This document shows, piece by piece, positions 54,611-64,000 of a stretch of 64,000 nucleotides of DNA. Within the stretch, counting starts at the first letter, position 1; every line of letters begins with the position of its first letter. The DNA is taken from contig CM043969.1 of the NCBI GenBank assembly GCA_014529385.2, forward strand, positions 68,956,676 to 69,020,675, in the 5' to 3' direction. The notes beneath the pieces are model-generated. The model worked only from the letters and a program-made list of their open reading frames with translations, had not been told where the DNA came from and searched no databases. Both the position numbers and the translations under genes were made by a program. The stretch is from Adiantum capillus-veneris. Lineage: Eukaryota > Streptophyta > Polypodiopsida > Polypodiales > Pteridaceae.

Positions 54611-56979
54611 ACCCTAGCTCTGGAGCTTCAGGGGGAAGCCTCAGTAGACGCACAATGGATTGGCGGGCCCTCTTGGTGGTTAATTTGGAGGTTCTTTGGT
54701 TCTTTTGGGCTTGGCGCAAAGTGTCCATTAGACTCTGTGTGGCTGGCGGGGAGGGGTTGTTGATGGCCTGCGAATAGGGACGTCCTAGAGTGGAGGTTCC
54801 GACTACTCGCGATGGTGTTTGGGGCTTGGGTTGGGCCTAGTTGTGTTTGTAGGGCTTGGCGGCTGCCCTTCTTCCTTTGGAAGAGAACTCGCTCGCCCGT
54901 CCCTTGTTGGTTCACAATGGGAGGTTCAATGGTCAGAGCTCGATGGTGGACATTGGAGGATCTGGTGCTTCTAATGATGTGCTCATTTGGCTCGAAGGTG
55001 TCAAAGTTGATTTGGTTCGGCTGTGATGGTTGTCTTATTTTTTGTCTTCTTGTGGTGAAGATCAACACTGGTGGATGGTTTTTGCTAGTGTTTGATTGGA
55101 GGTCTTTGCTCCTGGATAGGGTGGTGCCAATTAGGAGGGGGGGAAGGCATTGCCAATGTGGACCTACAACAAGCGTAAAAGAGCGCAAAAAAGGGCATTG
55201 TTTTCTATGTTTTTGGGTTTTTTGTGTTTGATTGAATTTTTTTGATGAACTTGAGTACTTATGCCCTTATCTAACACGATTCGACAGAGATATGAGGCAG
55301 ACGCAAAAAAATGAGCCTCTAGGTTTGGGTATATCTATAAACATAGTAGTTTTTTGAGCTAAAATATGACAAAATGGAGCAATCTGACCAAAATATCACA
55401 AACGAGTGTATATATTGGCTTATTATGTTATTTTTGAATTATTTTGATTTATAGGTATTTTTAGAAATTGATTTTCTATTTTTCTTTTATTTTTGTAACT
55501 TTTTGAACAGAAAAACAAAAAAAGCAGGTGAGATGGTGATGGAATGACAAGAGGAAAATACGGGGGTGATCAAAAATTCAAGGGCAACATATGGTGAATT
55601 CGGGGTGCAATTATGAGTCTGGCCAATTTTTGGAAAAAATGACAAATTTTTTGAAAGTTGGGCAAACGGAGTCCAAATTGAGTAGTTTTCTAGCCTAAAG
55701 TGCATTTCGCGACGAGATAGAAGCATATGTCAAATTCCATGGCAAGTGTTTTCGGGACCCCTGATATAAGAAATGTTGAACCGACTTACTAGCTCATTTT
55801 CACTATTCACTTTTAGAGAGAGCTTAAGAGACCTAGAGCGTGTGGATCTTCTACAGCTTTGTATGAAGCCCATGACACACCGATTGATGCCAGATATGAG
55901 AGTTAGGCTCATTACCATATGCTCTTCATGTTCAATGCTAACTTTAACGCAAAAAACTAACAAAAGTGGCAATGTGCCATCGGCGGGTAGAGAGCAAAAC
56001 GAGACTGTAACTCAGTAACCACAAACCCGATAGCTACAAGATTTGACAGGGGGTTGACCCTAGTCTAAAGGAGCATGCCTATGCCCTCTCGTACCACTTT
56101 AGGTGAGAAGTAAAAACCCTAAACTTCCCGGGTCCTACAAAAGAAGACAATTAGAGACAAGTCACCAAAATGGCACGAAACTTCATGGGTAGGTGCCCCT
56201 CGAGGTTTTCTATAAGCTTATGTAACTTCCTCCTTGATCAATCCACAAGAAGTATGTCAAAACATCAATCTCGGCTTCAAACATGCAAAGCACCATTTGG
56301 CCCTCACGGCAAAAAGGAGCGTCCGTGTTCCACCAAACTTCACAAGCAGCATCGACATACCTTCGACAAACAAGACATGTGGTCAAACCGCAAGACAAGT
56401 CGATACTGGGCCATCACCCAACTAAAATACGCTTTTAGAGTGACAAATCATCAAAAAGGACTTCCATAAGGCCGAAGGCTACACCATTGGCATGGAAAGG
56501 TGCCCAACAACATCTACAAGCTTAGGTGATCAAGCTCAAGAGAAATCATTGTGGAAAAGTTATCTCCAAGAGTAGAAATCTACTTCAGAGTCCAAAGTAC
56601 CAAACAAGGAGTTTCTAAGCTAAACTAATGAATTTTATGGTTGTACTAGAGCTAAAAGGGCTTAGGGTACTAGCACAAATCTTTTGAATGCATTGAAACT
56701 AAAAAGTTTTGCATCTCAAACATCATACATGTATGATGTCTAGTGGGCTTGCTTACACATGCACATGGAAATTTTTGCACACCATCCCCCTTATCATGCT
56801 CATTACATCTCATATACCTGTTTCATACTAATTGGACCACAAAAAGTCACCTTTTGGTCAAAAGTCGCTAAGTTAAGAGTCCTCGAGCAAAATATGGTCT
56901 TATCTAGAGCTATAATGCTCCGAAATCATGGAAACTTGACACAGGGCATGCACATAGCCTAACTCCATGCTCACATTTC
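54611..56979. other. Non-coding stretch
   Basis: No supported gene. 54650-55200 is G/T-rich on the plus strand and gives long frames on both strands without family resemblance. 55240-56980 is AT-rich. A palindrome CATCATACATGTATGATG is at about 56720. Confidence 0.35.
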
Positions 56980-57206
56980 TGTTACCATATACATGTGGTA
57001 GTGATGTGTGTGAACACAGTTAGGACCACCGGGGTATTTTTTCCCTCTTTAGGAGGTTTTTTTTCCCGCACATTGTATAAATGCCCATCACTCTAGGGCT
57101 ATCTATCTTTTCCATTGCACACTAAGTAACACACTCTCTTGTGTGCCTAGAGCTTCCTTCGTCTTCTCCAAGCTGTGTGCGTTTCCCTGCAACCCTAATT
57201 CCAACA
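56980..57206 (+). repeat. 5' LTR of copia family-1 element (227 bp)
   Basis: TGTTACCATATACATG...CCTAATTCCAACA. A TATAAA box is at 57076-57081. Its first 115 bp match 61861-61975. Confidence 0.93.
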
Positions 57207-57208
57207 AT

Positions 57209-57220
57209 TGGTATCAGAGT
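57209..57220 (+). promoter_or_regulatory. Initiator tRNA-Met primer-binding site, copia family 1
   Basis: TGGTATCAGAGT, one mismatch from the standard copia site, two bases after the LTR. Confidence 0.92.
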
Positions 57221-57573
57221 AGGTCATGTCCTCCCGAGCTTATTCGGCGCCAGCGTGTCTAGAACACCCCTGCTGGTTTTCTCAGATTTCGACGAGCTTT
57301 GGTGAAGCTCGTAGAGCTAGGTCTGCTCACAATTTTGGGGAAGCTTGTAGATATTGCTCAAAATTTCATTTCGGGCTCATTTCGACCTCCATTTCCATAC
57401 AACCAGGTCTACACAGGCAATTTTGTCATTTTGTGCACAATTTCTGTCAGTGCCCATTACTACATAACATGCCCCATACAGTCTACTATAGGTTGTGCTA
57501 TATAGCACATGCTAGTGTCACTCAGTTTCTCCTCATTTTGGACAGTTTCAAATCAGGTTTGTAGACATTTTCC

Positions 57574-58826
57574 ATGGCTGACAAACAACACAGATGTGTT
57601 CAAGATGTTTGTTGCTAAGGATAGGTTGGATGGGGACAATTACCCTATGTGGGCTTACATGATGCAACATGTTCTTGTGTCAAAGGGTGTTTGGAATATT
57701 GTGTAGGGCATTGATGTAACTCTTGGTTCTGAAGATGTAGGCAATGTTGAAGGTGTTGCAGGTCTTGCTACTGTTAGAGTTGTTTTTCCTATGATAGAAC
57801 AAGCTTGTTGGGATGTAAAAGATGCGCAGGCTCATGCATTGATTGTGTTGTCTGTGAAGCACACCATTATTCCTCACATTCATTCAGCAAAATCTCCAAA
57901 ACAGGCTTGGGATAATTTGGCTGGTCTTTATGCAAGTCGCAATGAGGCTAAAATTGCATTACTGCGTAAAGAGATGGAATCAAAGATTATGCATGATGAA
58001 GATGACATGGACACTTTCCTTGCTGGTGTCAAGGATATCAACGAGCAAATTATTTCTGCAGGTGAAGTCATCTCAGATAGTTCCCTTCTGCAAACTGTTC
58101 TTGATGCCTTGCCAGACTCTTACCATACTTTTGCTAGTACTTGGAGACTTATGACCAAAGGAAATCTTGAAGTTGTCAAGTTTGATGTGTTGTGCACATT
58201 GGGACTAGACATCGTGCAGTTGAACATGCTTTTATTGCTTCTCAAAGGAAGGGTGGTAATAGCAATGCAACCACTTCTTATGGTTCTTCTGCAAGTGGGA
58301 AATCACATGTTCCTAATGCTTCTAATGGTAGAAATTTGTCTAGAAATTCTGGTGATAAGGGCAAAGAGAAGATGCGTTGCCATTATTTTAAAGCTAATAA
58401 TCACTTGATCAAGCAGTGTCCTAAGTTGAAGGCTAAAGAGGCAAAGAAGAAAGAGGGTGGTTCCACTGCAAATGCTGGTTCCACTACAAATGCAGCTATT
58501 GTTGAGTCTTTTATGAAAGGAGACTTTGATGCTGATGTTGATGCAGAATGGGATTTCAGTGCAGAGTGTACCTATAATCCTGCTATCCATGATGCATGCA
58601 TGTCAGTTCCTGCAGATTCACATGTGTGGAATTTTGACAGTGGTGCTAGAAAGCACATTACCTCACAATGTGATTTGCTCACCTCTCTTGAGTCTGTCCC
58701 TCATGGGAATTCACTCACTTGTGCCAACAATGCCTCTTATCCGGTTCAGGGAGTTGGAAAGATTGTGCTTATTGTTGCAAATGGCAGTTCTTTCACACTT
58801 GTTGATGCACTTTATGTACCTTGATC
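57574..58826 (+). pseudogene. Copia family 1: gag and protease
   Basis: An ATG at 57574 is out of frame with the gag text that follows (DRLDGDNYPMWAYMMQHVLV, one TAG at about 57702, then QAWDNLAGLYASRNEAKIAL and DALPDSYHTFASTWRLM), which is the UBN2/copia-type gag. A knuckle at about 58375-58420 reads CHYFKANNHLIKQC, with the second Cys changed to Phe. Protease follows with WNFDSGARKHITSQCDLLTS (DSGA intact) and VQGVGKIVLIVANGSSFT, ending in a stop near 58824. At least two frameshifts. Confidence 0.9.
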
Positions 58827-58937
58827 AAGAATAGTCTTTTGTCTACATCTGTACTTCGGACTTGTAGTCAAATTTGTGGATGACATATGTACAGTTCATG
58901 ATCTCAGTGTTGGTGATGAAATTGTTGCATCTGGCCT

Positions 58938-59940
58938 TTGTGTTGTGGGTTGTATAAGCTGACTTTGTATGATAAGTGTGGACAAAATTTTGCAAATGCA
59001 ATTGCAGATTCAAGGACTGTTCCAGATGCAAAACTGTGGCATGCACGTTTTGGGCATCTAAATTTTACCAGTTTGTTGCATTTGCAAAAATATGATGTGG
59101 TTGCTTCTTTGCCGCCTCTTGAATCACCTATCAAACATGTTTGTGAAGGTTGTATTTTGGGTAAAATGCAGCGTGCTAAGTTTCCAAAGGATGGGTTTGT
59201 TCATGCTACATGCAGATTTCAACTTGCACATAGTGATGTTTGTGGGCCTATGCAAACTCCGTCCTTGGGAAAATACTTGTATTTTGTGACTTTCATTGAT
59301 GACTACTCCAGGCATGCATGTGTATATCCGTTGAAAGCTAAGTCCGAAATGTTCATGTGCTTCAAGAAATTTCTTGCTATGGTTGAAAATGTCTTGAGAT
59401 ATACTATGGGCACCCTTCATTCCGATCGAGGGGGGGAGTATATGTCTCATGAATTTAATGCATTTCTGGGTAGTCGTGGGATAAAACACCAATGTACAAT
59501 GCCTTATACACCTCAACAATACGGTGTTGCTGAGAGGGAAAACAAGTCTCTTATGAAAATGGTGAGATGTATGGTCAAGAGTCAAGCTTTACCACATTAA
59601 TTTTGGCTCAAGGTTGTCATGTGTGCCACTTATGTACTCAACTGGTGTCCTACGAAAGTGTTGCAATCTATGACTCCAAATGAAGCATGGCATGATAGAA
59701 AGCCATCTATTAAGTACATGCGTGTTTTTGGTTGTTTGTCTTATGGTTTAGTGCCACAAGTGCAACACAAAAAATTGGTTGATAAGGCTGTCAAATGTAT
59801 TTTTGTTGGTTATAGTACTGAAAGAAAAGGTTATAGGTTGTACCATCCGCAAATAAAGCATATTTTGGTCTCACTTGATGTTGTGTTTGTGGAGATTCTA
59901 TTCAGCCTTTGCTATCATATTCTAGAGATAGTAATGTAAG
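58938..59940 (+). pseudogene. Copia family 1: pre-integrase and integrase
   Basis: LWHARFGHLNFTSLLHLQKY and CEGCILGKMQRAKFPK form the pre-integrase zinc region. The core supplies HSDVCGPMQTPSLGKYLYF, TLHSDRGGEYMSHEF and YGVAERENKSLMKMV, so all three catalytic residues remain. A stop at about 59600 interrupts the frame, which resumes as SMTPNEAWHDRKPSIKYM and KCIFVGYSTERKGYR. Confidence 0.92.
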
Positions 59941-59945
59941 CTCAC

Positions 59946-61785
59946 ATGACATTTATGACACTTTGTTGCCTCTTTTTAGTGGTGAAGTTCAGTGTAAATT
60001 CCAATGAGGCAAATGTATACCCTATGGGGGTTTCCAAAAATGTTACACATCAGCCTATTACTGATGTAGATGTACATGATGTACTTGATGAGGAAAAGGT
60101 TGAAAATGAGGAGGCTAGAGGTATGCCAAAATGGTTGGTGCATACATTGCGTGAGAGTAAATTGGATGCACCTTTGTCTCATCGTACTCGTTCAGGCTCT
60201 GGCCATGCATTTTATGCATCAGATTGTTATGCTTTGGCTATGTCTAGCTTACATGATGTTGAGGAACCTCTGTCTTTTGATGAAGCACAGGATTCAAAAC
60301 ACAGGATGGCTGCCATGCAATCAAAATATAATGCACTTATAGAAAATGACACATGGACTTTATGTGATTTTCCTCCTGGCAAAAAGACCATTGGTACAAA
60401 GTGGGTTTAATTACAAGTTGAAATGCAAGCCGGATGGTGAGATTGATCGCCATAAGGCTTGACTTGTTGCAAAAGGCTATGCACAACAAAAAGGCATAGA
60501 TTATAAAGAAACTTTTGCTCCCACTTGTCGTGTGACTACTGTTCGTTTTCTATTGCATTGGCATCTCATTTTGGTTGGGATGTACATCAGTCAGACATTG
60601 TTACTGCTTTCTTGAATGGTGACATATTAATTTATGTAACGCAACCTCGTGGTTTTGTCAAGAAAGGACAAGAGGACAAAGTGTGTAGATGTAAGAAGGC
60701 TTTGTATGGGTTAAATAAATCTCCTCATTCTTGGTATGAGAAAGTTGACACTCATTTGGTAAAACTAGGCTTTTGTAACAGTCCAACAGAAAGCACATTG
60801 TATGTATAGCGTGAGGGTGATGTACTTCTCATTGTGGTTCTCTATGTAGATGATTTGTTGATCACTGGACCAAATGAGAGACATATTGATGAATTTAAGG
60901 CTGATTTGAATGCTACTTTCAAAATGAAAGATTTGGGGTTGCTGCATTATTACTTGGGTATACATTAAGGTGGTATTGCCTTGTGTTAGAAAAGTTACAT
61001 AGAGACATTGCTATGTAAGTTTGGACTTGAGGATTGCAAACCTATTGCCGCTCCAATGGAAACCGGTTTAAAATTGATTCTTCATGATGCTGGTGATCCT
61101 ACAGATGTCACTTTTTACCAAACTACTGTTGGATGCCTCATTTATGTATGCACATGAGGCCGGATATTCAGTTTGCAGTCTCACAGGTCAACGGATTTAT
61201 GCATAGCCCAGGGTCTAAGCATTGGCAAGCTATCAAGAGGATTTTTAGCTACTTGAGTGGCACTTTAAATCTTGGCTTGTTTTATCCCAAGGGGGGATCA
61301 TTGCCGCCAGACTTAGATGCTTTTTCAGACTTAGATTGGTTGGTTGTTTGACACATGAGTGTCCACAAGTGGTTTTTGTTTCATGCTTGGCAGTTCATGT
61401 ATATCATGGTTGAGCAAGAAGAAACCTATTGTGGCCACTTCGAGTTGTGAGGCTGAGTATAGGACATTCTTCACAACTATGGTTGGGTGTGTGGCTCAGA
61501 CACCTTATGGCTGATTTGGATGTTGGACAGGACACTGCCAACACTATCTACACTGACAATCAGAGCGCATTGGCAGCAATTGCGAGGAACCCAATTTTTC
61601 ATGCTCGCACAAAGCACGTTGAGGTGAATTACGACTATGTCAGGGAGAGGTTCTCAACAGGAGGGATCAACTTGGATTATGTGCCAACACATGACAACCT
61701 TGTAGATATTTTCACAAAGGCATTGTCTCGTGAGAAGTTTGAAGCTTTCCACAAAGCTTTGGGCTTACTCCCCTTTGTGGATTGA
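59946..61785 (+). pseudogene. Copia family 1: reverse transcriptase and RNase H
   Basis: The hinge and start of RT (YNALIENDTWTLCDFPPGKK, TIGTKWV) end in a stop near 60410. RT continues in other frames: [55 protein letters not shown] and the intact active-site loop VVLYVDDLLITG. RNase H text is split (PDIQFAVSQVNGFMHSPGSK, then TIYTDNQSALAAIARNPIFH and YVPTHDNLVDIFTKALS) and ends in a stop at 61785. Several stops and frameshifts make it non-functional. Confidence 0.92.
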
Positions 61786-61860
61786 TCATGTCCTCAGGGC
61801 ATGGCACTTACATTTACTCATGTGCCAGCTCTCATTCACTGCATCACACTAGGGAAGATC

Positions 61861-61975
61861 TGTTACCATATACATGTGGTAGTGATGTGTGTGAACACAG
61901 TTAGGAGCGTCGGACATTTTTTCCCTCTTTAGGAGGTTTTTTCCACTGTGCATTGTATATACGCCCATCACTCTG
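61861..61975 (+). repeat. 3' LTR of copia family-1 element, truncated
   Basis: Starts TGTTACCATATACATG like the 5' LTR and follows the purine-rich AGGGAAGATC. It stops after about 115 of 227 bp (GCCCATCACTCT) at a sharp junction with Ty3 pol. Confidence 0.92.
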
Positions 61976-62990
61976 ACTTTTTCCTTCAAGAGATTCAATA
62001 CTTAGGTCATATTATCTCTCAATATGGTATCCGTATAAATCCGTCAAAGTTAGAGGTAATAAAAGCATGGCCTAATCCAAGGAATCTTCATGAGCTAAGA
62101 AGCTTGATTGGTATGTGTGCATGCTATAGAAGCTTCATAGAAAAAATTTCTCAAATAGCAGGACCAAATTTAAATGACTTGACAAAAAAGAACGTTAAGT
62201 ATTCATGGACTGGTAAGGAGAAAAATTCTTTTGACAAGCTCAAAGAGAAACCTACCTTCCAACCAATTATTATGCATCCGGATATCTCAAAGCCATTTGA
62301 GTTCCAATGTGATGCTTGTGGTGATTTTCTTGGACCAATCTTGCTTCAATAAGGGCATGCCATAGCATATGAGAGCCAAAGGCTCAATATGGATGAACGG
62401 TCTTGGGCATTTATGAGAAAGAGCTTTTAGCTGTTCTACATGTCTTAGACACATGGAAGCACTATCTATTGGGGACTCCATTCATTTTACAAACAGACCA
62501 CCAAAGTCTCAAGTACTTCATGACACAAACCAAGCTTTTCAACAAACAAATGAGGTGGGAAAATTTTCTTTCGCAATTTTATTTTCATGTTGCTCACATT
62601 GCCGGTAAGCACAATCAACTGGCTAATGCACTTTCACGACGACCAAAAGTTGATGCGGTGTCTATAGCAACTCACAATGATCTATCTTCTATGATAGATG
62701 AGTATGCTACTGACCCTAACTCTAAAGACATAATGTCAGCCCTTGCTTTGGGGAAGAAAGAGGAACCATTCACCTTGAAGGATGGTTATCTTCTCCATGG
62801 CAATAGGCTATGTGTTATCCACTCCCTTTGTGAGAAAGTCATGTATGAATCCCATGCTCCTCCCTATGTGGGGCATAGAGACGTTCAACCTACTCTCCGA
62901 GGAGTAGAGACATACTTCTATTGGCCTACCATCAAAGTGGACATACAAGAGTATGTTTCAAAATCTGTAGTATGCCAAAAGACTAAGTAG
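61976..62990 (+). pseudogene. Ty3 element E: RT C-terminus, RNase H and integrase zinc module
   Basis: The first codons already read the RT thumb and connection (QEIQYLGHIISQYGIRI, AWPNPRNLHELRSLIGMCAC), so the RT catalytic part is missing. RNase H follows (FEFQCDACGDFLGPILLQ, stop, HAIAYESQRLN; then in another frame KELLAVLHVLDTWKHYLLG, TDHQSLKYFM, HIAGKHNQLANALSRR). The frame to 62990 ends with the HHCC module HAPPYVGHRDVQPTLRG, YFYWPTI, SKSVVCQKTK, in which the first Cys is Ser. Confidence 0.9.
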
Positions 62991-63023
62991 GATAGAGGGA
63001 AGTAACCTAGATTACTCCAGCCA

Positions 63024-64000
63024 TTGCCTATCCCAAATTTACCATGGGAGAGTGTATCCATGGATTTCATCTTTGGATTACCCATGTCTATCCTTGGGAA
63101 TACGGGAGTATGGACAAGAGTTGACAGGTTTAGCAAGCAAGCACACTTTATTCCTGTGAAAAAGATTATTAAAGCACACCAAATGGCAACTCTCTTCATA
63201 TCTTAGATTTTCAAACACCATGGACTGCCAACATCCATCGTCTCAGATAGAGAGCCTAGAATGACCAGTAATTTTTGGAAAGGTCTCTTTGAAAATATAG
63301 GTACAAGATTGAATTTTTCTTCAGCCTATCACCCACAAACGGATGGCCAAAGTGAGATAGCCAATCTTATGATACTCGATCTACTAAAGACTTATGTTAC
63401 AAAAGTAGATCAATGCTCACAATGGAAATAGATTATGTGTACAATAGTAATGTACATACTTTTATGGGAAAAACACCTTTTGAAATCATTGAGGGAAGAC
63501 CTAAAAGTCCCTTGCTACTTAAAGTACATGGGAAGATCTTCGCTGCTGATGAGTATAGCCGTGACCTACAAGAATCTTTCCAAAAGATTAAGGAGGCTAT
63601 ATGCTTCTCTCGACAAAGGAAAAAAGATGCTGCTGACAAGCACAAAAGGTCCTTAACGTTCAATGAAAATTTAAGTTTCCCAATGCTCGATTGAGACAAA
63701 CAATGGGCAAAAATCCTACGGGCCATCAAAAGTATTATGCTAAATTAGCAAAAAGATACTATGGTCCTTTTCAAATCTTGAAGCCAATTAATGAGATGGC
63801 TTATGTCCTCAAGTTGCCCAACCATTGGCTCATACACAATGCTTTTCATGTGAGCCTACTTAAGATCTACAAAGGAGATCCACCAAGTGAACCAATTATT
63901 GAAGACCCTCCCGAAATGGAAGACCAAGAAGAGGTGCTACAACCCAAAGCTATCCTTCATCATGAAGACAAGGTACTACAACACGGTAAGATTATCCAAT
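63024..64000 (+). pseudogene. Ty3 element E: integrase and chromodomain-like C-terminus (runs off right edge)
   Basis: LPWESVSMDFIFGLPMS, then after a stop at about 63206 FKHHGLPTSIVSDREPRMTS and SSAYHPQTDGQSEIAN give the D, D and E of the core. The C-terminal part reads GKTPFEIIEGRPKSPL, and from about 63735, in a frame open to the window end, KRYYGPFQILKPINEMAYVL, LPNHWLIHNAFHVSLLKIY and EEVLQPKAILHHEDKVLQHG. GPF followed by FHVSLLK and then a P-x-x-ILxHxDKVLxxGK segment is the integrase tail leading into the chromodomain of chromovirus-type Ty3 elements. Confidence 0.88.

Noticed and set aside
54628-55231. ORFs of 186 codons (-) and 139 codons (+) over the same G/T-rich DNA
   Set aside because: Both strands are open because of composition; neither shows a domain, and neither continues the LINE frame next to it.

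Overview
This window looks like repeat-rich nuclear DNA from a land plant. The supporting evidence is plant-type Ty1/copia elements primed by initiator tRNA-Met, Ty3/gypsy elements with tRNA-Asp-like primer sites, an intron-containing BAHD acyltransferase, a plant-type small heat-shock protein fragment and many long (TC)n/(AC)n tracts. A large non-flowering plant genome such as a fern is my guess, not something the sequence proves. No rRNA, complete tRNA, CRISPR or prokaryotic features were seen. Almost every coding region is broken, so the window is mostly an archaeological record of transposons with two host-gene remnants.

Layout. 1-2.7 kb: minus-strand 5' part of an LTR element (A), with a gag-like region and a leader carrying palindrome repeats. 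4.6-6.3 kb: long microsatellites and a pair of GC-rich hairpins. 6.7-7.8 kb: relic of a SWIM zinc-finger protein. 8.3-17.5 kb: two minus-strand Ty3-like units sharing one LTR. Unit C (8.3-12.9 kb) encodes pol and unit B (13.8-16.6 kb) has a long leader array plus an unrecognised ORF. 17.5-19.4 kb: 5' end of a minus-strand copia element with a 1.3-kb LTR. 19.7-21.2 kb: internally deleted copia copy (family 1). 22.2-23.9 kb: BAHD acyltransferase pseudogene. 24.4-26.2 kb: SINE-like units and an inverted-repeat element.

26.97-36.50 kb: a plus-strand LTR element (D) of about 9.5 kb with a primer site, purine tract and well-conserved LTRs but no recognisable retrotransposon proteins, i.e. a large non-autonomous (LARD-type) element. 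A 1.19-kb hAT-type DNA transposon with a perfect 8-bp target duplication lies inside it. 37-48 kb: SINE-like units, microsatellites, LINE ORF1 remnant, sHSP 3' fragment, one unrecognised coding relic, a minisatellite. 48.7-54.2 kb: comparatively young minus-strand copia element (family 2) next to a LINE reverse-transcriptase fragment. 57.0-61.97 kb: plus-strand copia family 1 with most of its domains. 61.98-64.0 kb: truncated Ty3 chromovirus-like pol running off the right edge.

The most unusual signals are: (i) in unit C an aspartic-protease-like domain follows the integrase instead of preceding reverse transcriptase, with two tandem HHCC zinc modules before the integrase core; (ii) diverged tandem units of about 286 bp, each centred on a GTAAATAATC/GATTATTTAC palindrome, in the leaders of A and B; (iii) the large non-coding LTR element D with its nested hAT; and (iv) a small family of tRNA-headed SINE-like units sharing a 3' motif. 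All identifications were made by reading the sequence; no database was searched.
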